Source: Pararhodobacter sp. SW119 | GTDB lineage: Bacteria > Pseudomonadota > Alphaproteobacteria > Rhodobacterales > Rhodobacteraceae | Direction of reading: 5' to 3' | Assembly (NCBI RefSeq): GCF_017811755.1 | Contig: NZ_JADDJF010000017.1 | Location: 1 to 64,000, forward strand | Length of the DNA: 64,000 nucleotides | Part shown: positions 33,544 through 42,151 of the stretch, one piece after another | Position numbering within the stretch: position 1 is the first letter of the stretch | Layout of the letters: every line of letters starts with the position of its first letter | The notes under the pieces: generated by a model | What the model was told of the DNA's origin: nothing | Seen by the model: only the letters and a program-made list of their open reading frames with translations | Databases searched by the model: none | Translations under genes and position numbers: made by a program

Positions 33544-34418
33544 GGCAATTCCACTTCGATGTAGAGGGCGGCATGGGCGGCGGAGAGCGCCGGGGCCCCG
33601 CCGTGGTCGAGAAAGAGCGAGACATCGTTCGAGGTGAGGCGCACGCCGCCGCCGAGATCGAGCCAGGCCGCGACTTCGCTGACGCTGAGGTCCGTGTCCC
33701 AGCCGATCTCGATGAAGGCATGGGCCTCGTAGATGCGCAGGTCGGGGTCCTCGAAGCCCAGCGGCTGCACCCCGGGCGGGACGGGATAGCTGAACTGCGA
33801 GCGCAGCGAGCGCAGCGTGCCGCCGTCTCCCGGATCGCGCCCCTGGACCTGGGGATAGAAGGCGGCGCCGGGCGCGGCGGTCCATGCCGGTGCCCCACTC
33901 ACAGGATCGTCGCGCCAGATGCCGTTCTTGCCGATCCAGAGGCTCGCGGCGGCCGGATCGAAGACGAACATGGCGACATCGCCCGCGCCGAAGGTGGGTA
34001 GTCCGACAAGCTGTTGAATGGAGTTGAAGGAGGGCGCGGAATTGGTCGACCAGAGCGTGCCGTTGCCGCGCCAGCCGATGCTGCCGCCGGAGATCGGGTT
34101 CCAGCCCTCGTCGAAATGCGACCGCATGGCCTCGCTGACCACACCGAGATAGCCGTCGAAGCTGCTGGCCCCTCCGGGTGCGCAGCGCACCTCCCAGTAG
34201 CGCTTCCCGTCCGAGGGCAGGATCGCCCTGGCCGTCGGCACCCAGCGGCGATAGTCGCCGCCGCCCGAGGTGTTGACGGCGGTCTGGTTTGCGTCCGAGA
34301 GCGTGTAGCCCGCGGGGCGCCGCGCCGTGTCGAGCTGCCAGGCGCTGCCGATATCGACCGGCGGCGCCGTGGCCGCGCCTTGCGCGAGAAGCGCCGCGCG
34401 CATCATCAGCAGACTCAT
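33540..34418 (-). CDS. SPRY-domain-like phage tail protein
   Basis: A 292-residue protein. The middle reads as a SPRY/B30.2-type beta sandwich: 'GKRYWEVRCAPGG', 'SIGWRGNGTLWSTNSA', 'GDVAMFVFDPAAASLWIGKNGIW', 'AFYPQVQGRDPG'. The C-terminal ~80 residues (VQPLGFEDPDLRIYEAH...) form a second domain. SPRY domains bind protein or sugar ligands, so an adhesin role is likely. It is coupled by ATGA overlap to both neighbours. Confidence 0.75.
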   Translation of the reverse strand: MSLLMMRAALLAQGAATAPPVDIGSAWQLDTARRPAGYTLSDANQTAVNTSGGGDYRRWVPTARAILPSDGKRYWEVRCAPGGASSFDGYLGVVSEAMRSHFDEGWNPISGGSIGWRGNGTLWSTNSAPSFNSIQQLVGLPTFGAGDVAMFVFDPAAASLWIGKNGIWRDDPVSGAPAWTAAPGAAFYPQVQGRDPGDGGTLRSLRSQFSYPVPPGVQPLGFEDPDLRIYEAHAFIEIGWDTDLSVSEVAAWLDLGGGVRLTSNDVSLFLDHGGAPALSAAHAALYIEVELP

Positions 34419-35089
34419 GCGACGGCGCCCGCCAGCGCGCCCTGGACGGTCCAGGCATCCGCCCCGCGCTTGACGAGCGCCACCCCGGACCACTGGCCAT
34501 CGAGGGCCACCGATCCGCCGGACACACCGTTGAGCGACACGCCCGCTGCGGCCGCGATCGTCGCCACGCCGGCCCCGACCTGCGTCACGTTGATCAGCGT
34601 GCCGGTCTCGAAGGGGACCGATGCCTCGGCCGGGAGGGTCACGGTCACGGCCGAGGAGCCGGTCGTCTCGAGGATGGCGCCGGTATCGGCGAGCTCCAGC
34701 GTATGCGCCGTGGCGGTCAGCGTCCGGATCGCCACGATGCCGGGGCGTGGGACCTCGACCCATGCGCCGGCAGTGAAGCGAACCTGCCGGGCCTCGTCGT
34801 CGATCCGGAACTGCCAGCCCTCCTGCGGGGTCAGAAAGACCCATGCCGGGGTTCCCGCCACCTCGTCCCAGAGGGCCACGGCATTGGCATTCGCGCCTGC
34901 CGCGGCGGGCACGATCGCGATCTGCCCGGCGCTTCCGGTGACAGGCAGGGGGGTGCTGCGCGACGTGGCCCGCGCCTGGAGGAGCGCCGAGACAAGGCGC
35001 AGGTCCTCGCTGACGCTGGTGCCCCAGTCGCGCTGGCCAGGGTCGTAGAAGGCGCGCAGCCCCAGCCCCGGCATGATCCGTTCCGGCAT
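34415..35089 (-). CDS. DUF2793 family phage protein
   Basis: A 224-residue protein starting MPERIMPGLGLRAFYDPGQ. 'VALWDEVAGTPAWVFLTPQEGWQFRID...VRFTAGAWVEV' is the DUF2793 pattern found in alphaproteobacterial prophages next to tail-tip genes. The C-terminal part is a repetitive beta region (LNGVSGGSVALDGQWSGV) of fibre type. An upstream extension lacks similarity. It begins 61 bases after the large tail protein. Confidence 0.75.
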   Translation of the reverse strand: MPERIMPGLGLRAFYDPGQRDWGTSVSEDLRLVSALLQARATSRSTPLPVTGSAGQIAIVPAAAGANANAVALWDEVAGTPAWVFLTPQEGWQFRIDDEARQVRFTAGAWVEVPRPGIVAIRTLTATAHTLELADTGAILETTGSSAVTVTLPAEASVPFETGTLINVTQVGAGVATIAAAAGVSLNGVSGGSVALDGQWSGVALVKRGADAWTVQGALAGAVA

Positions 35090-35149
35090 GCTCGTTCTCG
35101 CTTGTGGTGATGATGGTCGTGATGGTGCCGATGGCACCGATGCCCGGGA

Positions 35150-38100
35150 TCAGCTGCCCCAGAGAAAGCCCCAGCCCCGATCCCATCCGGCGGCGAAGGG
35201 CGCGGTCAGCCGGAAGCTCCGGGCCTCGCGGTCAGTGAGCCAGATGCCCTCGACCATGCGGCGGGAGCGAACCGCGACATCGATCTCGGCCGTGCGCGCG
35301 GGCGCACCGGTTTCGGGAATGTCCCCGGGCGCCAGCGTCCAGCTCGTGCCGGTGCCTGCGTCGACGACAAGGCCGGGCAGCAGGACAGGCGCGCCGGTGT
35401 CCGGATCGATCCAGCGCACCTCGATGATGTAGCTCACGCCCGGCTCCGGGCCGACGGAGGCGGCGGTGTGATCGACGATCACCGGGCTGGTCTGGGTCAG
35501 CCGGTCCCGATGCGCCCATGTCAGCACCAGGTCAGCTGTGACCAGCGCATCGACGTCCGGCGCGTAGCTGCCATTGCCCTGCACCCGGCCGGGCGGCAGC
35601 GGGCGGATCGCGCGGCGGTCCATGGTCACGCTGTCCTCGGGCGCCAGTGCGAACGCGAGCGTCCCGCGCCCGGTCTCGGGCAGCAGCCGGACGGCAAGCG
35701 TCTCGCCTGCCGCCCATGCCTCCTCGCTGATCCGCGCCGCCGCGTCGAAGAAGATCACCGGGGTGCCCGCGGCATGAATACGCGGCACGGTGTCGAGGCA
35801 GCCCCGGCCGACGGTGACGGAAGTGGCGGTGACCCCGTCGACGCGGACCAGTTCGCCGCCGATGCTCGCGAGCGTGCCGATCCCGACCTCGCCGATGTCG
35901 CGCCAGCCGGTGACCGGGATGACGCGTGCGTCCGGATCACCGGAGAGGTCCGCGGACAGCAGTGCGGTCGGCGCGAAGGCCACTGCGCCCTCAGGCAAAG
36001 GGCCGGTGCCCGCATCGATCCAGAGTTCCGCCGCCAGCGCATCGGCGCTCGGCCGCTCGCCGGTGGCGACGAGCGCGCCCGCGTCAGGATCCTCAGCCAG
36101 GCGCCGGTCGGCCTCGGCATGCCCCAGCTCGCGCACCAGCAGCCAGTACGGCGCCTCCGCGACCAGGCGCCGGGCCAGTGCCCGCGGCGGGGCGGCAACG
36201 CCGGTTCCCGAGGGCATGCGCCCGCCGGCGATGGCGGTGGCGCCGAGCGCAAAGACGTCCTCGGCGAGCTTCAGCCGGATGCCGTTGTCGCGTCCGTCGC
36301 CCTGACCGATCTCGGAGAGGCGCATGACGACATCGTTGAGCCCCAGCCGCTCGGAGCGCAGCCGGATCACGTCGCCGGGGGCGAGGCTCGCGCCCTCGCG
36401 GTTGACGGTGATCTCGCCGGTGAGCAGCGGCACCGAGAGCGCGCGCAGGTCGCGCTCGGCCACCCGCACGGCAAGCCCCTGGTAGCGGATGCCGGGGTAA
36501 TCGAGCGTGGTCGCGATCACCTCGCCCATGGCCTGCACCCGGGCGGTGTCGGTGACGCTGACCGCGCCGGTGTCGTCGGTCGCGGCATCGGTAAAGCGCA
36601 CGGTGACCGAGTTCACCAGGTCGGAAGGGCTGCGCCGTCCGAGGCGCCCCCAGTCGACCACGTTCGTCTCGTCGAAGAGGGGCAGCGTCGAGGCGGTGTA
36701 ATCGGCGCGGATCAGCTTCAGCTCCCAGAGCCCAGTGCGCCGGTCGATGAAGAGCGTCGCATCGATATGGTCGAGGACACTGGCGATGAAGTCCTCAATC
36801 GAGCTGTCCTGCTGCCAGATCAGCGACAGGCCGAAGCCCTCGGTGTAGAGCGTGTCGGCCGCCGCCGTGAAACTCGCCCCGATCTCGACCGCGGACCAGC
36901 CCAGACCCCAGTCGCGGTTGGTCAGGCACTCGCGGATGATATGCGCGGGGTTCATGTCCGGCCCGTTGCCGAACGCGCCGCGCAGCGAGGCCGCCAGCGC
37001 CTGGCTGTCGCCGGGCGGAATGACCGGGACGCCATCGACGGGCGTGTTGTCGATGCGCGCGGTGCAGGTCGTGTTCGCCAGCGCGATGTTGAAGCCGAAG
37101 ATGTCGGCGGGCGGCAATGCGGCGATGGTCGCGACCGCGTCGTCGACCGAGGAGACGGGCACGGGCTCGCCGTCGGTGACGAAGATGACGATCCGGCGCC
37201 TTGTGCCGCCGCCGGCGAAGAAGGCGCCGGCGTCAGCGAAGGCGGCGTTGAAGTTCGTACCGCCCGAGGTGGTGTTCGAGAGCGCCAGCATCCAGGCCTC
37301 GAGCGCGGTGTAATCCTCCGGCCCCATGTTGCGCCGCTCGATCGATCCCGCGACCGCGGCGTTCCAGAGCACGATCGCCATGTCGTTCGGCCGGTCGGGG
37401 TCGACGCTGGCGCCGATCTCGCGGATGAGGGCGGCGACGCCGGCCTTCTGCGCGGCCATGCGCGTGCCCGACATCGAGCCCGAGACATCGAGCGCGATGT
37501 AGATCGCCGCATCCGAGATACTGGCCTCGGGGACGATGGCGGCCTTCGAGGGATACCATTGCGCCGCACCCGCCTCGCCGGTCAGCACCCGCGTCACCCG
37601 CACGGCCCATGGCTTCAGGTAGGGGTTGATGCCGAGGTACACCTGTCGCAGCACCAGGCTGCAAAGCCCGCGCCAGGCCGGGACGTCCCCGCCCATACGC
37701 GCGGCGAGATAGTCGTTCGCCCCCTGGCCGGGCCCGCCCGTCAGCACGTCGATATCGCCGACGATCCCGCCCTCGCGGCTCTCGCCACCGAAGAGGTCGG
37801 GCTTGTCGATGCGGATGCGGCCCCCACCGGCACCCGCGTTGCTGGCGCCGCTCGTTGCCTCGAGGACCTCGACCGACTGGGCCGGAAAGCTCAAGGCGCC
37901 CGGCAGGACCGACCAGGACGTCGTGCCGGTCTCCGCGTCGAACGTCACGCCCTGCAGCGTGACCGTCTGGCTCGAGCCGTTCGCAAGCCGCAGCCGGTAG
38001 TCCCGCCCGATGCGCACGCCGGCAAGCGAGCCCGGGAAGGCGATCGTGGCGCCGGCATCGCCGGCCAGCGCCGCGGTCGCTGCCATGCCCGCAACCGTAC

Positions 38101-38281
38101 CGATCCGGGTCTCGACCGCCGCGCCCCCGCCCGAGACGCCGACGCCGGTGGTGACGGACCAGGCGCTACGGCGATCGACGAGGATCTCGCGGATGGCATC
38201 GACCGGGCCGTGGCAGAGCGCCAGATGCATCCCCAGCGAATAGCGGTAGCCGACTGTCTGGGATTTGCTACGACCGCCCAT
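35150..38281 (-). CDS. Large phage tail-tip protein with an inserted VWA domain
   Basis: A 1043-residue structural protein. The N-terminus ('GGRSKSQTVGYRYSLGMHLALCHGPVDAIREI') and the C-terminal half with repeated beta modules ('VTVRFTDAATDDTGAVSVTDTARVQAMGEV', 'LRALSVPLLTGEITVNREGA') are those of tail-tip/host-specificity proteins in gpJ position. Between about residues 258 and 440 lies a von Willebrand factor A domain with a complete metal site: DVSGS beginning at Asp265, a TSGGTN threonine near 338, and FVTDGEP near 369. VWA in this position could mediate metal-dependent adhesion. GGAG precedes the ATG, which lies inside the upstream gene's end. Confidence 0.82.
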   Translation of the reverse strand: MGGRSKSQTVGYRYSLGMHLALCHGPVDAIREILVDRRSAWSVTTGVGVSGGGAAVETRIGTVAGMAATAALAGDAGATIAFPGSLAGVRIGRDYRLRLANGSSQTVTLQGVTFDAETGTTSWSVLPGALSFPAQSVEVLEATSGASNAGAGGGRIRIDKPDLFGGESREGGIVGDIDVLTGGPGQGANDYLAARMGGDVPAWRGLCSLVLRQVYLGINPYLKPWAVRVTRVLTGEAGAAQWYPSKAAIVPEASISDAAIYIALDVSGSMSGTRMAAQKAGVAALIREIGASVDPDRPNDMAIVLWNAAVAGSIERRNMGPEDYTALEAWMLALSNTTSGGTNFNAAFADAGAFFAGGGTRRRIVIFVTDGEPVPVSSVDDAVATIAALPPADIFGFNIALANTTCTARIDNTPVDGVPVIPPGDSQALAASLRGAFGNGPDMNPAHIIRECLTNRDWGLGWSAVEIGASFTAAADTLYTEGFGLSLIWQQDSSIEDFIASVLDHIDATLFIDRRTGLWELKLIRADYTASTLPLFDETNVVDWGRLGRRSPSDLVNSVTVRFTDAATDDTGAVSVTDTARVQAMGEVIATTLDYPGIRYQGLAVRVAERDLRALSVPLLTGEITVNREGASLAPGDVIRLRSERLGLNDVVMRLSEIGQGDGRDNGIRLKLAEDVFALGATAIAGGRMPSGTGVAAPPRALARRLVAEAPYWLLVRELGHAEADRRLAEDPDAGALVATGERPSADALAAELWIDAGTGPLPEGAVAFAPTALLSADLSGDPDARVIPVTGWRDIGEVGIGTLASIGGELVRVDGVTATSVTVGRGCLDTVPRIHAAGTPVIFFDAAARISEEAWAAGETLAVRLLPETGRGTLAFALAPEDSVTMDRRAIRPLPPGRVQGNGSYAPDVDALVTADLVLTWAHRDRLTQTSPVIVDHTAASVGPEPGVSYIIEVRWIDPDTGAPVLLPGLVVDAGTGTSWTLAPGDIPETGAPARTAEIDVAVRSRRMVEGIWLTDREARSFRLTAPFAAGWDRGWGFLWGS

Positions 38282-38489
38282 CGCCCGACTCCTGCTTGGC
38301 CGACTCCCGCATCTCGGCGACCCGGATCACCGGTTCCACCAGCGCATCCCCGGTCGCGCGCAGGCACTCGGCGTCGATGCCGTGCTCCAGAAAATCCTGC
38401 CAATCGAGGCCGTGGCGGCGGAACCATGGCCGCACGCCCGCGAGGCAATAGCGCGCGGCGCGGAGGTCCCGGATCGTCACCCGCGTCAC
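38268..38489 (-). CDS. Small conserved phage tail-region protein
   Basis: A 73-residue, charged protein: 'VTIRDLRAARYCLAGVRPWFRRHGLDWQDFLEHGIDAECL'. Proteins of this type occur just upstream of the tail-tip gene in related prophages. Function unknown; an assembly factor is possible. It overlaps the upstream gene by ATGA and the tail-tip start by 14 bases. Confidence 0.7.
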   Translation of the reverse strand: MTRVTIRDLRAARYCLAGVRPWFRRHGLDWQDFLEHGIDAECLRATGDALVEPVIRVAEMRESAKQESGDGRS

Positions 38490-38734
38490 TTCTTGCCGCC
38501 TTTCTTCCTGATGGGATCGACCTTGAGGTCGCCCGCCCAGACAACATTGGGCCCGGTGATCAGCACGGTGCCGAAGACCACCGGGATCGGTCGGCCTTCC
38601 TCGGCCGTCGGCAGGCTGAAATCGTCGAGCCCCGCCGCCTGCGGCTTCTCGATCCTGGGGCGCGGGCTCAGCGCATAGGAAATCGCCGAGAGCACCAGCC
38701 CAAGGACGAGCCGCGCGATGAAGGTCCAGGCCAT
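38486..38734 (-). CDS. Small phage tail protein with N-terminal hydrophobic helix
   Basis: An 82-residue protein: hydrophobic N-terminus (AWTFIARLVLGLVLSAISYAL), then 'LDDFSLPTAEEGRPIPVVFGTVLITGPNVVWAGDL', a motif also found at the N-terminus of some gpJ-like tail proteins. It probably belongs to the tail-tip complex. It overlaps the next gene by ATGA. Confidence 0.7.
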   Translation of the reverse strand: MAWTFIARLVLGLVLSAISYALSPRPRIEKPQAAGLDDFSLPTAEEGRPIPVVFGTVLITGPNVVWAGDLKVDPIRKKGGKK

Positions 38735-38772
38735 GGGAGGTGCCGCCTATGGATTGGCGCCATGCGGGCGCG

Positions 38773-39633
38773 TCAGACGATGGAGCCGCCGCCGAAGGGG
38801 TTGCGGCCGGGGATCTCGGGAAAGCCCCCGAAGTTCAGAAGATTGCCGAACTTGGCCGCACAGGTGGCCGAACGCAGGTCGCAGCCCGGCGCGATGTCGG
38901 CGAGCACCGGCAGCGGTCCACCGGTGTCGGGGTCAATCTCCGGTGCGGTAACGGCGGCGGCCAGCTCCGGGATCGGGCGCGAGAGCGCGAGCGTCGCGCC
39001 CGCATGGCCGGTGATGAAGCCCAATTGCGCCCCGAACCGGAGCACGCCGCCGCGATACCAGCCGTCGGGCTGTTCCGCCGCCTCGGGGATTGTCACGGCA
39101 GTGCCGGATACGACGGTCACTGTCCCGGTCTGCCAGTGATACGCGATGTCGAGCCCGCAGCCGCGTCCATAGAGCGCATGGCGACAGAGGCGCTGATACT
39201 TCGCCCGGACGCCGGCACGCCGCAGCGTGCTGAAGACGGACCCGCAGCTCAGCATGATCCGCTGCCCCTCGACCTCCGCGCCGACCACGCGGCCCTTCCA
39301 GTGGGCGACCGTCTCGCCCGGCACCTGCTCGTGACCGCGGAAGATGGTGAGCGTCACCGGCGCGTTGCCCAAGGGCGCGAGGAACCGCCGCGCGAAGGGA
39401 TGCGAGAGCGGAAAGGTCAGCTCCAGCCGTCCCCGTTCGATTTCGCTCGTCTGCACCACATCGCCGTGGGCCACCGCGGCGGGCTCCCAGGTGATCTCCG
39501 TTCCGCCGCTGCCGGCGCTGGTCCAGGCCGTGGCGCGGCTGGTGAAGCGCCAGACCTGATCGCCCTCGACGAACTGGTAGAGAAAATAGGGGCGGCCCTC
39601 GGCGGCCGAGGCCTCGATGATGGCGTAGGTCAT
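38773..39633 (-). CDS. Phage BR0599/DUF2163 family tail protein
   Basis: A 286-residue protein resembling the DUF2163/BR0599 tail proteins shared with gene transfer agents. The N-terminal domain has 'EGRPYFLYQFVEGDQVWRFTS' and 'DVVQTSEIERGRLELTFP'. The C-terminal domain is Cys-rich: 'YQRLCRHALYGRGCGLD' and 'PGCDLRSATCAAKFGNLLNFGGFPE'. It likely forms the baseplate hub, in lambda L-like position, and the cysteines could hold an Fe-S cluster as in gpL, which is inference. Host-like cargo (39945-41743) separates it from the preceding tail gene. Confidence 0.8.
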   Translation of the reverse strand: MTYAIIEASAAEGRPYFLYQFVEGDQVWRFTSRATAWTSAGSGGTEITWEPAAVAHGDVVQTSEIERGRLELTFPLSHPFARRFLAPLGNAPVTLTIFRGHEQVPGETVAHWKGRVVGAEVEGQRIMLSCGSVFSTLRRAGVRAKYQRLCRHALYGRGCGLDIAYHWQTGTVTVVSGTAVTIPEAAEQPDGWYRGGVLRFGAQLGFITGHAGATLALSRPIPELAAAVTAPEIDPDTGGPLPVLADIAPGCDLRSATCAAKFGNLLNFGGFPEIPGRNPFGGGSIV

Positions 39634-39944
39634 GGGGAGGTAGGCTCTACGAATGTGGCCGGTGACGCTTAGCGCTCACAGGCCGGGTTGTGCGGAGGCC
39701 AGGCACCGTCGCGGAGACGTCAGCAGAGGACACGAAGAGCCCAAACTGACCGCAGCGATGATCGAGAATTTCGCGATTGCAGCATGGGCGGATTCGACAC
39801 GACCGGCCCATTTCTATTGACTTCGCACGCAAGGCCGCGCCGTAGCTTCCCCAAACCCGTCATTGGTAACTTTGCTTGGCATCTCCACGAGATGGCGGGT
39901 CTCTCGCCGACTCGATTCGGTCAGCCGCTGCTACTTGGCCGGGT
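39634..39944. other. Gap at the left side of a cargo insertion
   Basis: Between the BR0599-type gene and the cargo hydrolase lie 311 bases with no convincing gene. A 61-codon minus-strand frame (39647-39832) is Arg/Cys/Ser-rich and looks non-coding. Confidence 0.4.
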
Positions 39945-40727
39945 TTAGGCAGAGAGGAAGCTGATGACTTCGCGCACAAAGAGATCCGGCGCGCTGGACA
40001 TTGCAGCGTGTCCCTGGCCCTCGAGGATGACGATCCGGCTGTCGGGGAGGGCAGCATCGAGCGCGCGCGTAGGGGCAGTGAACCCAATCGGACTAGCCTC
40101 TCCCAGTAGCAGAAGGGTCGGAACGGCGAGACGTCGGAAACGCGCTGGATCAAACCGATACTCCCCGGCGACCATTTCGCGCAATGCGGTGTGCGCGGCC
40201 CTCACGCGCCCTTCCCACGACGGGTCGGCGCGCATTGCGGCCAACTGCGCAGCGGAAATTCCCGCAACTTCGCTGAGAAAAGTGATCAACAACTTTTCGC
40301 GTTCGTCATCGGCAAGCATCGCGCGAAGCCGAATGTCGAGCCCAGGAGGGTAGACCGGCGCGTCACCGATCGGGAACGGCGGCTCGTAAAGCACCAGCTT
40401 ACGAATGTTGTCGAGCCTGAGCGCCGCCTCCATTGCACACAGCGCCCCGTAGGAATGACCTAGAAGGCTGGTGCCGGGGCCCATCGCCATTGCGACCGTA
40501 GCGACGTCTTCGTATTCCTGTTCGAGCGAATAGGCCGCCGCATCGCCGCTCTCTCCGCGCCCGCGCCGCTCCATGGCGATGACCGAGAACTTCTTCTCAA
40601 GGCCTGGTAGAACGTGCACCCATCGCGTGTGGTCCGAGGTCGTGCCATGCACCAGCACCAGCGGCGGGCCGTCGCCGCTTCGAGCGAAGCTGATTTGCGT
40701 GCCGTCCGTGGATTTGAGCGATTCCAT
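39945..40727 (-). CDS. Alpha/beta hydrolase (cargo within prophage)
   Basis: A 260-residue hydrolase: 'PPLVLVHGTTSDHTRWV' is the oxyanion region, LLGHSYGAL the nucleophile elbow, and the late acid and His lie in 'LLLLGEASP' and EGQGHAAM. The class is that of small haloperoxidase/esterase-like enzymes. The ATG at 40727 is chosen for AGGGAGCACACCT. It lies on the same strand as the phage genes but has no phage relative and is separated by more than 300 bases, so it is probably acquired cargo with its own promoter. Confidence 0.85.
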   Translation of the reverse strand: MESLKSTDGTQISFARSGDGPPLVLVHGTTSDHTRWVHVLPGLEKKFSVIAMERRGRGESGDAAAYSLEQEYEDVATVAMAMGPGTSLLGHSYGALCAMEAALRLDNIRKLVLYEPPFPIGDAPVYPPGLDIRLRAMLADDEREKLLITFLSEVAGISAAQLAAMRADPSWEGRVRAAHTALREMVAGEYRFDPARFRRLAVPTLLLLGEASPIGFTAPTRALDAALPDSRIVILEGQGHAAMSSAPDLFVREVISFLSA

Positions 40728-40936
40728 AGGTGTGCTCCCTGACGTCCAGCCCCTCGCGGCGAGCTCCGTCGTCTTTGTGCGCTCAACAGCCACAGAAGCC
40801 ATAGGTCTGTGAGGTCAGTGAGCAATCTTCCTCGGTCGACAGACACTGCTCGCCCAACCGTGCTCGGCGTGGCAGCACTCGGATCAAGCTTTCGGGTTGG
40901 ACCTCTCCTTTCCATGTGGCGGTGGCAGCTGCGGTG

Positions 40937-41743
40937 TCAGGCAGCAGGTTTGCGGGCGATCAGCGTGACGAAGGGCAAAAAGCCATAGAGCGTTCCGGCC
41001 TCGGCGCGGCGCAGGTATTCGGCTTCCAGTGCCTCGGCGAGCGGTTGGCCGATCACGCCGTCCTCGACCAATCGTGCGACCGACATTCGCACCCAGGCGA
41101 GGTTGCCCATGCCTTCGGTCACGACACGGATGGCGGTGCCGAAATGCTCAACGACCAGTCCGGCGCGAGCGGCCAGGGGCTTCAGCTTGCCCGTCAGCCA
41201 CGCATCGGTGACCGACCCGGCGACGAAGGCCTCGGCGCAGGCACCGAGCGGATCGCCTGGCGCGAGTCCAAGCGCCGCCTTGGAGAAATCCGCGTCGCAG
41301 ATCACCAGCGTGCCGCCGGGGCGCAGGATGCGCAATGCTTCTGCGATCAAGAGGGCTGGATCAATGACATGGGATAGAACGGTATGCAGGATGGAGATGT
41401 CGGCGCTGGCATCTGCGAGGTCGAGGGCCGCGCCATCGCCCACGTGAAAGCTCAGGTTGGTGCGGTCACCAACCAGTTTGCGCGCCGTCTCGGTCAGCGC
41501 GGTGGAGGGCTCGACGCCGATCACCGTCGCCCCGGGGAAGCGGTCGGCGATGCGCCGGGTCACTCCGCCGGTGCCGCTACCGATATCGATGATCATTCCT
41601 CCCTCGGGCACACTAATCGTGTCGAGATATGCGTCGATCACCGGCAACATGGCGGGGTCCGCTGCACGGGTTTCAAGCGCGGCCGCGATCATCTCGACAA
41701 TTTCGGGCGAGGCGGCATCGACGTTGGCGAAAGGGTCGGGCAT
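40937..41743 (-). CDS. Class I SAM-dependent methyltransferase (cargo within prophage)
   Basis: A 268-residue methyltransferase with motif I as IIDIGSGTGGVTRRIA, acidic loop VIGVEPS, then 'LHTVLSHVIDPALLIAEALRILRPGG' (motifs II-III). The C-terminal ~90 residues form a cap. The layout is that of small-molecule methyltransferases of the UbiE/ArsM-like type; the substrate is not evident. The ATG at 41743 has GGAGAG upstream; a TTG five codons earlier is the alternative. It precedes the hydrolase by about 210 bases on the same strand. Confidence 0.85.
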   Translation of the reverse strand: MPDPFANVDAASPEIVEMIAAALETRAADPAMLPVIDAYLDTISVPEGGMIIDIGSGTGGVTRRIADRFPGATVIGVEPSTALTETARKLVGDRTNLSFHVGDGAALDLADASADISILHTVLSHVIDPALLIAEALRILRPGGTLVICDADFSKAALGLAPGDPLGACAEAFVAGSVTDAWLTGKLKPLAARAGLVVEHFGTAIRVVTEGMGNLAWVRMSVARLVEDGVIGQPLAEALEAEYLRRAEAGTLYGFLPFVTLIARKPAA

Positions 41744-42151
41744 AGAACTCTCCAAATGGGGTCGGAGGTTTCCGGCGCCTCGAACGCAGGGTCACTGGCA
41801 CGCCGTTTAAACGGGCCTTGAGCGTATAGAAATACTCTACCACAGAAACGGCGATCAACCACGTGAAATGCACGGCAAGGTCAAGAATGTGGGCCGCCCC
41901 GCCCTCCAATGGCCCCTGAGTAAAGGCGCCGATCAGAACCGTCGTGCCGGTAGGTCGTGGTTTTGCTGGGCATCTACAGGAATGTCTGATCCCTACACTT
42001 GCCGCAAATGCGATGCTGCAAAAGCATCGGTCGGCTCTCCGCCCTTCACGACGGGATCGCAGCGACAGCGAACGGCAACTCCTCAACCGCGGCGAATGTC
42101 CGGAAGGTCCGCATCTCCGACATTGGCCCGCCGCCGCTCGTCATCTCCAAC
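41744..42151. other. Gap at the right side of a cargo insertion
   Basis: No convincing gene. The stretch separates the cargo methyltransferase from the phage gene at 42152 and holds the inverted repeat at 41824-41840. The A/T-richer segment at 41815-41845 may be the methyltransferase promoter. Confidence 0.4.
41824..41840. promoter_or_regulatory. Near-palindrome upstream of the methyltransferase
   Basis: GTATAG and CTCTAC flank five bases; one arm matches the other's complement at five of six positions. The site lies about 80 bases before the methyltransferase start and contains a TATA-like element on the minus strand, so it could be an operator overlapping a promoter. Confidence 0.25.

Noticed and set aside
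35468-39139. 1223-codon plus-strand open frame
   Set aside because: It is the antisense shadow of the VWA tail-tip protein and its neighbours; the product is Arg/Gly/Asp-rich with no domain. Long antisense frames are expected at this GC content.
39647-39832. 61-codon minus-strand frame beside the cargo hydrolase
   Set aside because: Composition (Arg, Cys, Ser) is atypical, there is no ribosome site, and it looks like intergenic sequence.
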